Positions 22,146-33,295 of a DNA stretch of 64,000 nucleotides are shown in pieces. Numbering within the stretch: position 1 is the first letter of the stretch; every line of letters begins with the position of its first letter. The position numbers and the translations under genes were made by a program. The stretch comes from Xestospongia bergquistia (Eukaryota > Porifera > Demospongiae > Haplosclerida > Petrosiidae). Below the pieces are notes generated by a model. That model was not told the origin of the DNA, made no database searches, and saw only the letters and a list, made by a program, of their open reading frames with translations. The stretch lies in the NCBI GenBank assembly GCA_963965975.1, contig OZ014412.1:7750708-7814707 (forward strand), read 5' to 3'.

Positions 22146-22432
22146 ACAGGTTCATAATTTATTAGTATCAATTACTATAATAATACATATCATATCACAT
22201 ATATATATATTATATTATGGTTGTTTGATTAGCTAAATAATTGCAATATCTAGTTAATAGATATACTCTGATTGTATGTGAAGACAACAATTAATGTATG
22301 CTTTTTAATTTAACATTTAACTAATTTGATTTAAACATCAATTGCCATGAATTACAAAGTAAATTAACTTCAAAATCATACAGAAATTACATATACGAAT
22401 AATTAAATTCATACGAAGTATATACATTGGTC

Positions 22433-25400
22433 TTATAAAGGATTGTCCAGACCATTACACACAAATGCTCCCCAGTAAAACATTGATTTTCCTGCTGCCT
22501 TCATTACTTGCTTGGCATAGTTAATAGCTTCAGAAGGTCGACAATGAGGAGTATTTACAAAATGATCATAGAAATAAGAAACAAATTCAGCTGTTTCACT
22601 ATCAGTTACTGTCCATAATGTAGCAATAACAGTGTCAGCACCAGCTGCTCGGACTGCTTGTGTAAAACTGCTGGGCATCTCTTGAGTGGGTCTGGAGCCA
22701 ACTGAAGAATTACAGGTTGAAATGAAGACGAGCCGAGTGTTATCAAGTTGCATACCACAGGCAGCTACAGCATTCATGTGACCAGTTCCAGCTTTTGGAT
22801 CCATCTTACTATAGTGTTTATTTCTAAATGTGCTAGCACCAGCTAGGAGTATCCCACTTGAGTTGTCAGTCCAAAAGTTTCCCTTGTATCGAACACTAAC
22901 TTGCTTTCCTGAATATCCATGAGTAGCTATATGAAGAACAAATGGAGATTGAAGATCAAGCAATTTTGATATTGTTGCTTCTGAGCCCACAATTGGTTCT
23001 TCAACTTCAAGCTTATCATTCATTGATAATAAAAGATGTACATTTTCAGCTTCTTTCTGTGATGCAACTAAGTCAGTGATCACATCATCAGCTGGTGTAC
23101 TGAGGCCAAGAAGAGAATCAAGAGAATTCAATAACGATTTGAAACTAAAAGAAAAACCTGTTTCTGACTCTAATGGTAGCTCGAGCTTGAAGTTAGGGTT
23201 TGCAATTATATAACACTTAAGTTTGTCACAAATAGATTCTGCCTCCTTGTCATTTTGAGGCAAATCAGATTCTTGTATTTGTTGGTCTTTTGGTGAAGAG
23301 TGGTCACTACTGCCTTCAGTGCCAGTTCCAGAGGAATATAGTATCTTTTGTAAATGCATAACAGTTGACTTGCGAAGAAGTTCACGAGGTGAGGACAAAA
23401 ATGTAACACTGAAACACTCATGCAATGGTTTTGTAGTCCCATGAGAATCAGTTATCGGTAGTTGATCAATAGGAAAGCAAAGCAGATCAACGTCTGGGCA
23501 GATAAAGAGCCTTTTTACATTTGGTTTAAAAAGATACTCACAGACATTAGGAGGAAAAAGAGCATCAGCTAGATCTTTCATGATTGGATGAACTATGTAA
23601 CTATTCCACAGTTCGTAAATAGCTTTTGGTAACTGTATGAGAAGTTTGTATACTCTTTGATTGTCGATGTGAAACAGGAATGGATCATCTTGTGGTCTGA
23701 TAACTATGCCACAGGCTTGACTCTCTGGAGGATCACGATATTCAGGATTGTAAATGTTGAATGTGTAATCTAAGACAATGTCACTCTCATTCAAGACAGT
23801 TTGGATACCTTCAGATTTCTGTTGATACAAGGCATTGATAACTGGAACAATACATTTCTGCAACAGCTTACTTTCAATTGCTTTAAATTCTTTTATGGGT
23901 GGCTCATTTTTAAGAGTAGGATCTTGAGTTGCATGCTTTTCAAGTGAAAGAAATGCAGATCGGTAAGCGTTTCTCAGACCTACTTGGATGAGGACTGCTC
24001 TTAGTTCAGTAAAGAGACTCTTCCAACGAATGAATGCATCTACAGAATCAACAGGAAATTCATCTTTTAGACAAATTGCTCCACTCAAGACAAATTCCCG
24101 ACTATTAGTAACAGTACCTGGAAGTTCGTCAAGTGAAAGAACACCATTACTCACTACAGTAGCAATCAATGAGAGAAGCATATTTTCTCCATTCTTGAAC
24201 ACTTTCTTGGCATAATCAAATTCTTTAAGCTTTGAAAAGATACCTAACAAAAAGAAATCATACATGTAATAAAAGGATTCTGAAGCTACATTGGTTAAAA
24301 AATGTATATATACATAGATTTCGGTAAGATTTGTTTAGATTCTTTAACTATGTCTTACACAATATGTATATGACATGGTCTCCTTGTCCCTTTGTCTCTT
24401 GCTATATGTTTTGGCTGTGGTATATAATTCTATAAAAGCTCTAACTCTTTGGTTTTCAAAATATTAATATAAACTAAAGTATCACTGGCTATAGTTGGAC
24501 ATATTCTTGTGTAAGTGACTTTTTGGAACAAAATAAATTTTGATTAACATTACATATATAGTTGTTAGTGATCATTAAGAACAAAGTTTTTATCTTAATT
24601 TAAATACCTGTAAGGTAGAGCATATTTTCTGCATCAATAAAGTTGATATTATTTTCTTTCTTTGCGATATCTGTTAAATATTTAGTTGCCATGTCCAATG
24701 CTGCCTCTGGATTGTTATCAATATCCAAAAAAACTAACTCCAGCTCTGACAGACTCCCTTTGAGGTCATAAGATCCAGTAAACTCACTAACAACTTTAGC
24801 ACATATTTCTCGTGAAACTTTCACTGCATGCTGGTAATGTTCTTTAATAATGTCATAGTTCTTGTATGTGGTCGGAAGTTTTATGAGCAGAGAGTCCATT
24901 TTATGGCAGATGACCCTCGTTAGTTCTACTTCTTTCTCTGTCAATGGGGTACCTCTCATGCGATAAATGCTTGGTAATACATTCAGGACAGCTAGGTGTA
25001 AGGCTGTGTAGACAGGATCATCAAAGCACTCACTATCAAACAAACCAAGACAGGCATGTCCTAGGTATTCACCTGTGACGTGACCAGTATAAGCCTGGCA
25101 GAGTACGTTGCAATGAACTAAAATTGTAGTTATAGCCAAGACAATAACAGGATAGATAACTTGTCTTAGAGCAGGATGGAGTTCTTGTTTTAGCCATATT
25201 GTAAGGGCTTTTGTTCTCTGAGAAAGAGTTTCCAGCCCACTATCAAGATCAGTAAATGGAAGAGAATCAAACTGAATAACTGCCGCATCTACCCACTCTT
25301 GAAACAGATTTGATAAAGGTTGTTGGAACTGAGTTAAGACTTCATTAGTAATTTTGGCAGCTCCATTAACAGATGACACCATTTTCTCATGGGACATACT

Positions 25401-25889
25401 GTTTGCATCAGATAAACGTAATACGACAGCATCTATTAAAATATCACAATACTCAGGACAGAAAAGCACACTGTAGTCTGGAATAGCTTCACCAAGTTTC
25501 TCAAGTACCAGTGAATACTTTGATTGCATGAGGGCTTTTCCCGCCTCAAGCCATTGCTTCACTATCTCAACAGCCAAATGCTGATCACAGTGAATAAACC
25601 CAAACAGAGCTACCTCTCTTGCTTCATCATACCTTTGCAGAAGGTTGAGAGCATTTACTTTTCTAAGATAGCCCTTTCCCCATTTTGAGTTCAATTTCAC
25701 ACACTTTTCACCATCACTCAGAGCCAGTTCATACTTACCCAGTCGACAGTATGAAACACTTCTATTACTGTAAGTAATATGGCTTGTTGGCTCGAGTTCT
25801 AGCACCTTACCATACAATTCAACTGCCTCCTCATAATGACCAGCTTTAAACTTTTCGTTCCCCTCTTTTCTCAATAGTTCGCTATCCAT
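22433..25889 (-). CDS. TPR-CHAT protein (caspase-like CHAT protease domain)
   Basis: Two exons: 25889-24608 and 24243-22433, with GT-AG intron 24244-24607 splitting a Gly codon (phase 1), giving 1030 residues. Residues 1-120 are TPR repeats like those of TTC or Hsp-organising co-chaperones (EGNEKFKAGHYEEAVELYGK, YSNRSVSYCRLGKYELAL). A helical middle of ~600 residues follows. The C-terminal ~280 residues are a CHAT domain: catalytic His in FVLHIATHGYSG (about residue 869), Cys in RLVFISTCNSSVG (about 938), then RAAGADTVIATLWTVTD and a final helix WGAFVCNG. CHAT proteins are caspase/separase-like Cys peptidases, often partnered with TPRs in bacteria. Both catalytic residues are present, so it is probably active. 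It is likely cytosolic, as no signal peptide is seen. Substrate unknown. Confidence 0.88.
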
Positions 25890-26235
25890 GAAAATAGGTT
25901 GGGAGTTAGCCTGTCTAACTCACATAAACGCCTCCAAACATCACATGATTCCCCATACTATTAATTCTTAATATTAATATTACTAGTAATATTTATTGCT
26001 TTGTTTTTACAAAGGACAATATCTATGCTGTAAAATGATCACGCTATTGTAGTTTTTCATTGCATTATAATATAGCTAGCAATGTAGTTAGCTTTGCTGA
26101 GTGTCATAGTATGAGTATGGATCAAGTGGAGAGTACTATAATATCTATATCATCAGTAAGGTAATGTTACGGTCAAATAAAAACATTAAATACATAATAG
26201 AAACAAAAACACTCATATTATACATAATAAAACAT
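25890..26235. other. Promoter region of the TPR-CHAT gene and 3' flank of TM2D3
   Basis: About 350 bases. A plus-strand 16-codon frame at 26111 ending at a GTAATG donor was noted but has no partner exon. No clear TATA box. Confidence 0.4.
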
Positions 26236-28169
26236 TTAATATATGTATGCTGATCCATTCTCTGGAGTCAAATAACCAGTAGCTATTAAAATAACGTCCA
26301 ATATTGACCACACCCCTAATCCACCAAATGAGAAAAGTTTTCCAAGACCAGATCGCCAATGACCCAAGTAAAATCTATCAATACCAAATCCACCCAGAGT
26401 AATACTACATGGAAAAGACAAAAACAGATACACATAAATAAAATGGTTCAAAATATATCACATGATACTCACATGACTACTACTACATGTAATACCAACA
26501 TAGTGTACATTAGCAAAATATATCACATGATACTCACATGACTACTACTATATGTAATACCAACATAGTGTACATTAGCAAACCACATCCTAAAAATCTC
26601 ATATACCAGAGAGATATCATGTGACTGTCATGTGATTGTTACATTCCATAATCTTAACATACCTTAATAAAAAAGCGGTCGACCATCTTATACCAGTAGT
26701 ATAATTACAAGGAAGTTTCTTTTGAAATGACCTAGAACCTATAGATAATATAAGTTAAAATTAATATTGTGTAACAGACAAATAAAAGCCTTAAACAGAG
26801 GATACTGTGAATATTCTTAAAAAATGGAAACTTTACTTATTTGATTTATTAAAAGTTTTAACACAATTATAGTTTAATTTGGTCAATATAGTTTTAAGTT
26901 AAAACTATACTGACCAAATTAAAGTACAATTGTGTTCTTATCTCAGTTAATATAATGTTTAATTTGTCTTCAATATGACATGTATACATTCTTATAAAAA
27001 TTGTATATCCTGACAACTATATGAAATAAAATATATGGCAACATGCACATATGTTCAAATTTTATCCTAATAATTCAAAATGAGTCAAAATTTAATATTG
27101 GAATATTCAAAATCAACACAATTTTTATTTTTGCTTCAAAATTTTTTAGAGTGCTTACAAATTAAAACTAATAGAGTCTATAATCAACTTTCTGGGGTCT
27201 AATTTTGTCTAAAAGTTATATTTATAATTTACCTATGCACAATTCAGTGTTCAAAGCTGAACAATTGGACGTGTATTCTGGTCTAGGTGTCCCTCGTACC
27301 TGAAATAAAGTGATGTTGCTATGGTAGTTATCAATAAAATATATTAACTTACGCTACAAGTGGTACTAGGAGCACAACAGGTTAATTCATCAGGTAACTG
27401 ATAACAATAACGACAAATAAATGTGCGCTCAATTGTAGAGTTTCCCTAAGGAAATAAATAAGTTGTATTAATATTATAATAAAACTATTAATTAAGTAGG
27501 AGTATATACTATTTAATTATGACATGTTCCAAGAAGGATCATACTATTATTATCATTATATAACAAGAAAATTTGATGAGATTTTAGCAATTTAACAGTT
27601 TATGTAACTTCTACAAATTAATCCCCACAATATTCATAATAGATATGGCTAAATTTTAACCCTCCAAACACTTTAGAAGCAATTCACCAGATGTTATTAT
27701 TCTTGCCAAATTTAGTCATTATGAATTAAGATCATACAATGTCATAATTTGCTAATAAACAAAAATGGAAAACATAATTAGGGCATTAATGAAGGGTTAA
27801 AACAGACTTCGACAATATTATCATCGTACAGCTTGTGGCTAAATCCTTCCACTTAAAAAGAGGTAGTAACACATATGTTTAGCTACACAAGATCATCTGT
27901 CCCCTTACCTCACACACAACCTGGTCCAGTGGTGTACAAGTAACATTAGTGAGTTGTCCATACGTACAATTGTCATTAAACTGACATTTTAAACAGTTAG
28001 CAGGAAGATCTTGACATTTTATATTCACAGGACAGCTTTCATTCAACATCATATCTCCTGAACCACTCATCATTTCTTGGGCAATAGACTCTCGAGTTAG
28101 AGTGTTGAAGAGACATGACATCAAGAATAGAGAGAGCAATCGAGTCCCAACCATCTTCCAGAAGGACAT
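26236..28169 (-). CDS. TM2D3: TM2 domain protein, TM2D3/almondex orthologue
   Basis: Five coding exons on the minus strand: 28169-27909, 27445-27353, 27299-27233, 26738-26663 and 26404-26236. All have GT-AG junctions and consistent phases; total 221 residues. Start taken at MSFWKM before a signal peptide; an in-frame Met exists at 28244. The ectodomain holds Cys pairs typical of TM2D3 (CPVNIKCQDLPANC, CTYGQLTNVTC, CRYCYQLPDELTC). The TM2 domain is very conserved: ITLGGFGIDRFYLGHW, GLGKLFSFGGLG, then SILDVILIATGYLTP and NGSAYIY, including the DRF motif between the two membrane segments. In flies almondex supports Notch signalling at the gamma-secretase step; the same role here is inference. 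The protein is slightly shorter than human TM2D3. Confidence 0.93.
26450..26579. repeat. Two-copy 65-bp tandem repeat in the last TM2D3 intron
   Basis: 26450-26514 and 26515-26579 are nearly identical (one clear difference, CTACATGT versus CTATATGT). Each contains TATCACATGATACTCACATG. Confidence 0.9.
26861..26935. repeat. Near-perfect 37-bp inverted repeat (hairpin or MITE-like)
   Basis: Arms 26861-26897 and 26899-26935 are reverse complements at 34 of 37 positions around a single central base (outer end ACACAATT, inner end AGTTTTAA). It lies in TM2D3 intron 3. Confidence 0.85.
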
Positions 28170-28426
28170 TTTGTTGATTAGCAAAGGAAGTGGGCGTTCC
28201 TTCTCTAGTATTGGGCGTGGTCCGACTACTACACGTGTTATCATGCTTGTATCATGCTTGTATCTTACTTGTACTTTGTCCTCAGTCCAGGCAGGGCTAG
28301 GACTACGTGTTGAATTATAACCATTTTTCGACTTTTATCATGTTGTCTTTAATTAAATGTTTCTGGAGTTAGGAGGTCAACCTTCTGCTGTACATTTCGT
28401 AGTGTTTTTTGATTAAAAGTGATTAT

Positions 28427-28435
28427 GTATATATA

Positions 28436-28483
<48 letters not shown>

Positions 28484-28484
28484 T
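28427..28484. repeat. (TA)n microsatellite
   Basis: Long alternating TA tract, flanked on both sides by TATAATTATATA or TATAATTATGC. Confidence 0.95.
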
Positions 28485-28689
28485 GCATGATTTTGTTTTC
28501 AATGCCAAACTTCATTTTATCGCCAGGCGAATCAAGTTCTATCTGTTATAGTAGATGTTCTGTCTTGGTCTGTTCCAAGTATGTCAGTACAATGTAATAT
28601 TATTGGTTGCCTTTTTGATGATGTCATGCATACAAGTAAAAACATTATATCAGACATTTTGGTGCTAAAACGTATTGTACAACACTGAC

Positions 28690-28845
28690 TCATGGATGTA
28701 CAAGTTTACTGAGTCATCACAAGTTGACTTGAGTCATTACAAGTTTACTGACTTATTGCAAGTTTGTTGAGTTATCACAAGTTGAGTTAAGTCATTATAA
28801 GTTAATCATTACAAGTTTACTGAGTCATTACAAAGTTATTGAGGT
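28690..28845 (+). repeat. Degenerate short tandem repeat
   Basis: About eight units of 15-22 bp with the core GAGTCATTACAAGTTTACT or GAGTTATCACAAGTTGA. Confidence 0.8.
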
Positions 28846-28935
28846 CACGTGTTATGTGTACATATATGCATAATTTAGATGAGTTATTCTTGGGTTGTTC
28901 CTTCAATTAGGTTTGTCATGGGGCCAATATATATC

Positions 28936-28992
28936 CATAAAACCCTCCAATAGACTAAAATTATTAGTACTAGTATATTGGAGGGTTTTATG
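28936..28992. repeat. Perfect 17-bp inverted repeat
   Basis: CATAAAACCCTCCAATA at 28936-28952 is the exact reverse complement of 28976-28992, with a 23-base loop. It could form a hairpin or be the ends of a small non-autonomous element. Confidence 0.9.
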
Positions 28993-29229
28993 TACTAATT
29001 AGTACACGCACACCAGACTGAACTTGTAATATACAGAAAAAATATTCTTTATCACTACACACAAATTTATATTTCAATGCTATGATGTTTAAAGTTTATT
29101 AATATTAAATGGCTCTTGATTTAAGTCAGTGCTGAATGTGAACAAAGCTTTATGTAATTGCATTATTACAGATCGTTTGATAGTTGTCAAGGCCAGAATA
29201 GTACTAGTTTACATTGAAAAATTGGCAAA

Positions 29230-29625
29230 TCTGTTTATAGTTTTGCACTCATTTTCACGATGAGGCTTTTTGTCCTCATTGATTTGGTGAGATATCTTAT
29301 CAAGCATTATTTTAAATAAGCTATGACTATGTAAGAGTGTGGATGTACTATTGTATGGTCATAGACAGTTATTTTAATAGTACTTCCTCTTTTGTAAGGA
29401 AAATTATTCAAACTAATGTCACTCTTGTGTACTTTTGTCACAACTATGAGGCTCCTTTGTCCTCACTGACTTTATAGTCAATGGGATTTTGATAAGCCTA
29501 TTAATGTAACTTCTTTATAAGGACAATTATTCAAACTATAACGTTGTTAGTCTTGCGCACTTATTTACAATTATGAGACTCTTTTGTCCTCAATGACTTT
29601 ATAGTCATCAATGGATTTTGCTGCA
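29230..29625 (+). repeat. Degenerate ~125-bp tandem repeat upstream of fibrinogen-like gene 5
   Basis: Three diverged units built on CAACTATGAGGCTCCTTTGT, CCTCACTGACTTTATAGTCA and AATTATTCAAACTA. The clearest pair is 29395-29490 and 29520-29615. Confidence 0.75.
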
Positions 29626-29672
29626 GGGTGATGCAAGGTAAAGAGCACTATTTTTTACTTTAACCTTTCGTT

Positions 29673-30740
29673 ATGGTTGTCTTCATTTGTCTTCTATTTA
29701 TCTTGATTAGCAGCTTCTTTATTGATGCTCAAGAGTTTAAGTTTATTGCTACTTGTGGTAACTCTCAATTAACAACATCTACTGATAACAAGAGTTGTCA
29801 AGCTATCAACGACAAATTTGACAAACTGCTTTTGTCTCTAGCTAAAGATGATAAGTCATCTATCTCTGTAAGCAATGGTACACGATCTGTGTTAAAAGAC
29901 TATCTACTAGCCCAGAAGATTGAGTCTCTCTCTCAACAACCTCCTCCTTCATATATTCCTGGGTCATGTGCTGATATTAAAGATCATTGGCCTCATAGTC
30001 CATCAGGTTACTATACCGTAGCTACCAGTAATGGAGACACAACTACTGTCTATTGTCATATGGAGGAGTTATGTAAGAGTAAAGGACCTTGGACTAGGAT
30101 TGCTTACCTCAATATGTCTGATCCAACACACCATTGTCCTCCTGGGTTTAGGTTATATATGTCTAATTGTGTAAGAGCTTGTGGTAGACCTTCTGGTACT
30201 ACTGGTGGATGTCAGGCTCAGGTTTACTTCTCTCCTCCTAGTAAAGGTTATAAGGAAGTATGTGGTAAAGTTATTGGTTACCAATATTGGACCACTGATG
30301 CTTTTCATCACCAATCAGGACATACAATTGACAGTTATTATGTTGATGGTGTTAGTTTAACATATGGTTCATGTCCTCGTAAACATATCTGGACATTTTC
30401 GTCTGGTCATTTTGATAATGTTGCTAGTTCTTCCAACTGTCCATGTTCTTCTGGTAGTCCTCAATCTGTACCTTCATTTGTTGGTAATGACTACTTCTGT
30501 GAATCTGGTTGTTCTGATTCAAGTCTGTCACAGAAACTCTACACTAGTGATCCATTATGGGATGGAGATGGATGTGGATCTCTTGAACAAGATTGTTGTA
30601 ATGCTTCTGGTCTACCTTGGTTTCATAAAGTTCTCACATCATCAACTACTGAGGCTTTGGAGATACGTATTTGCGCTGATGGTGGTACTAACAATGACGA
30701 GGACATTCCGATAGCCTCTTATGAGATTTTTGTTAAGTGA
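29673..30740 (+). CDS. Secreted fibrinogen-like protein 5 (long-linker class)
   Basis: Intronless, 355 residues, start MVVFICLLFILISSFF (a third type of signal peptide in the array). It stands apart from the other copies, beyond TM2D3 and the TPR-CHAT gene, but in the same orientation. The N-terminal block reads FIATCGNSQLTT and NKSCQAINDKFDKLL, the latter exactly as in the pseudogene at 6505. It has the long linker SVLKDYLLAQKIESLSQQ and a complete fibrinogen-like region. Variable patches are GYQYWTTDAFHHQSGHT, SSGHFDNVASSSNCPC and CESGCSDSSLSQK. The 3' half matches gene 3 closely. Predicted secreted, lectin-like. Confidence 0.9.
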   Translation: MVVFICLLFILISSFFIDAQEFKFIATCGNSQLTTSTDNKSCQAINDKFDKLLLSLAKDDKSSISVSNGTRSVLKDYLLAQKIESLSQQPPPSYIPGSCADIKDHWPHSPSGYYTVATSNGDTTTVYCHMEELCKSKGPWTRIAYLNMSDPTHHCPPGFRLYMSNCVRACGRPSGTTGGCQAQVYFSPPSKGYKEVCGKVIGYQYWTTDAFHHQSGHTIDSYYVDGVSLTYGSCPRKHIWTFSSGHFDNVASSSNCPCSSGSPQSVPSFVGNDYFCESGCSDSSLSQKLYTSDPLWDGDGCGSLEQDCCNASGLPWFHKVLTSSTTEALEIRICADGGTNNDEDIPIASYEIFVK

Positions 30741-30897
30741 TAACGTTCCTTTATGAATGATGACTGAATTATTGCACATAATTGAATTATTGCACATAAC
30801 TTAATGTTAGTGTAAGTAATTATGTTTACATTTAGTCATAGCCCTTTGTGATATTTTTGTTATGTGAATGAATTATTACTTGTATATTTACATTGAG

Positions 30898-30934
<37 letters not shown>

Positions 30935-32227
30935 GCATGGATTGAAACTTAATGTTAGTGTAAGTAATTTTGTCCTGTGTTTCCCAACTTGTTTGATTAG
31001 TCTATATCAAACCTTTAATTTACATTTGATTAGATTTTAAATTGATTTAATTTAAGAGATTGAGAAGATGGTATTTGCTTTCATGCTCCTTTTAATTTCT
31101 AACACAGCAAAAATTACCTGATGTCTTTACATAAATTAAATTGACTGGAGAATTACATGCTAATTAATGGCACTCTGCCAGCTCACATCAATGCTGGAAC
31201 ACTCACTACCTAAGCTTTCAAAAAGGTTGTTCTTCAAAAGTGTTACTTAAATAATTTAGATATAACCTTAGCGAATAGGACTATTATCTGTGGAAGTAGT
31301 GTATCTATAAAATGTCAGTATCAAGATAAGAGTAGTTGTTAACACTTGTTGCTCAGTACTATCATTTGAAAAGGTGATGACATAGCAGCTCCAATGTTAT
31401 GTTAACAAAAACATACAATAATATTCTCAAAAAACTATTAAATAGAACTGCATTCTTAGAAGTTGAATGTATGTAATATATGGATGCATATATATACTTA
31501 ATCCTCAAACAAATTTTCTGTACTAAGTATTCTGTCGGGGGCAGTTGGAAGGGTGGGTGGGTGGGTAGGGGCAATACCCACGTATGTATGTTCATTAATT
31601 TAGACATTTTCTGTAACTAATATCAAGTTTTGTTTTCCTTCATTAGGTAAAAATCCACCCACAGGATGTCTGTTTGATAATACACGGACAGAGGACTTGA
31701 AATCTTAATATGTTTATAAGAACTACCATAAATTTAGAAAAAAGGGTGGGTTTAAAGAGAAGAACTAGCCAAACTTTAAGTCAAGTATAAATACTACCCT
31801 AGCAAAAAAAATAATGTAAGGTTGTATGTTTTTTGTGAGATCAGAGTATATAAAATTTGGTAAATTGCTTGAAAGATGTCTTTAAAATTTGGACTAGGTC
31901 AGAATATAACTATAATGTTCATGTAAATACAACAAAATGCAAACACTAAAAGTAAAATAATTATTATGATTAGTTGCATATGATCTACTTGACTAGCACT
32001 ACATAATACCAACAAACAAGAATAAAGTTGAAAGTTTAACCATGCACAATTAAAAGATGGTTGCTTAATGAATATTGATACTCAAACTTTCAATCTACAA
32101 ATTAAAAACCCTTAAAGCATAGATGGTTGGTAATACATTGGTCATTTTTTATTAAATATTAACACCAACTGCATAACATTAGACTGGTGGTGGTGAATTT
32201 GAAAATTGTTTTTTTAAGAAGTGTTTA
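30741..32227. other. Intergenic, no gene seen
   Basis: About 1.5 kb. CTTAATGTTAGTGTAAGTAATT occurs at about 30800 and again at about 30948 on either side of a TA microsatellite, a small local duplication. Minus-strand frame 31362-31607 has no family resemblance. A C/G-run stretch lies at 31535-31575. Confidence 0.5.
30901..30931. repeat. (TA)n microsatellite
   Basis: Uninterrupted TA tract of about 31 bases. Confidence 0.95.
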
Positions 32228-33091
32228 TTATTTTGCAGCACTGAAATGTTCAGTGGAGACAAACTGTAAGTTAGATCCAAAGCCTGCTGGACAATCATAA
32301 GTCCTTTCATAGCTTTTCTGTTCCATCACAGATTCACTTATATGCTCTGATGAGAGTGATACAGTACGATCTCTAAGGTGGAAAAGATAATAACACCATA
32401 TAGCATAGCTACGATATAAAAGTTCCACCAAACCAAGCACAAGAGGATAAATGATATAGCTTATTGCTGTGTTCCAGTTCTCAAAAATATCCCCGAAACC
32501 ATAGATGGCAGTGACTACCATGTATATGAGTATTATGATATTGAAATTGCCACTTAAGTAGACACGTAACAAAAAGGTGTTTGAATGTTTGTTGCGGTAG
32601 GCATTTAATTCCATCAAAAACACCATCTGATACACGGACTGAGTTACCAAAGCACAGAAACGCATAGTAACAGCAACGAGTTGAATTATTCTGATCATGT
32701 GTGGCACAAAGATGGATGCAAAGATCAATGCCTCATTGGTCATACAGTCCAAAATGCAAAAGAAGGAAAAGATATAACCAATCACTGATAAAAGACTTGC
32801 TTTTCTAATTGGAGTCTCTCTCTTTAAGAATGAAAAGAATATTGGAATCATTAGTATCCATATTATGATGTTACAAATTAGCCACAACAGCATCACAAAG
32901 TTATGTATCAGCTCTCTTTGGATACTGATTTTGTGGTGAACGTTAACATCAACAAAAAAGATACTTAAGGTTGCACGAAGGAGTATTGTTGAGAATATAC
33001 AACCCAGGATAGCTCTAAAAAGTAAAGAAAACATTCTAATAATTATAATAATTTGTTTGTAAAACATGTTTTGAATATAGTAGTAATTCAT
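32228..33091 (-). CDS. Multipass membrane protein, family not recognised
   Basis: Open frame of 287 residues. The likeliest first residue is the Met of MFSLLFRAILGCIF (residue 20, about base 33034), because TTATTAG just before it would make a good acceptor and a donor ATAAG/GTAAGT lies at 33118/33117. About six hydrophobic segments follow (WLICNIIIWILMIPIFFSF, LLSVIGYIFSFFCIL, FNIIILIYMVVTAIYGF, ISYIIYPLVLGLVELLY), then a polar tail with QKSYERTYDCPAG. Upstream exons may add a segment and make it a seven-helix receptor. I do not recognise the family and see no conserved motif of class A or B GPCRs. Confidence 0.6.
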   Translation of the reverse strand: MNYYYIQNMFYKQIIIIIRMFSLLFRAILGCIFSTILLRATLSIFFVDVNVHHKISIQRELIHNFVMLLWLICNIIIWILMIPIFFSFLKRETPIRKASLLSVIGYIFSFFCILDCMTNEALIFASIFVPHMIRIIQLVAVTMRFCALVTQSVYQMVFLMELNAYRNKHSNTFLLRVYLSGNFNIIILIYMVVTAIYGFGDIFENWNTAISYIIYPLVLGLVELLYRSYAIWCYYLFHLRDRTVSLSSEHISESVMEQKSYERTYDCPAGFGSNLQFVSTEHFSAAK

Positions 33092-33295
33092 CTGCTGAAA
33101 CTTTATGAAATCACTTACCTTATATCAAAGTATAGAATTTAATCCTTTATAAAGGATAGATGTAAAAAGTCATGTACTCAATTGCACACTAATATGATAG
33201 ACTTATTTTTACTTCCAACAAATTTGTGTTCTTCCCTAGAACTCTTATAGCCAGCTGACTCAAATTTTATACTAAACAAACTATAGGGTATAGTA

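Larger units (their letters stand above)
28245..29220. other. Intergenic with microsatellite and repeats
   Basis: Region between TM2D3 and fibrinogen-like gene 5. It holds a TA tract, a degenerate GAGTCATTACAAGTT repeat and a 17-bp hairpin (listed separately). No gene seen. Confidence 0.5.

Noticed and set aside
26111-26160. Mini first exon MSMDQVESTI with a GTAATG donor opposite the TPR-CHAT promoter
   Set aside because: No compatible downstream exon on the plus strand was found.
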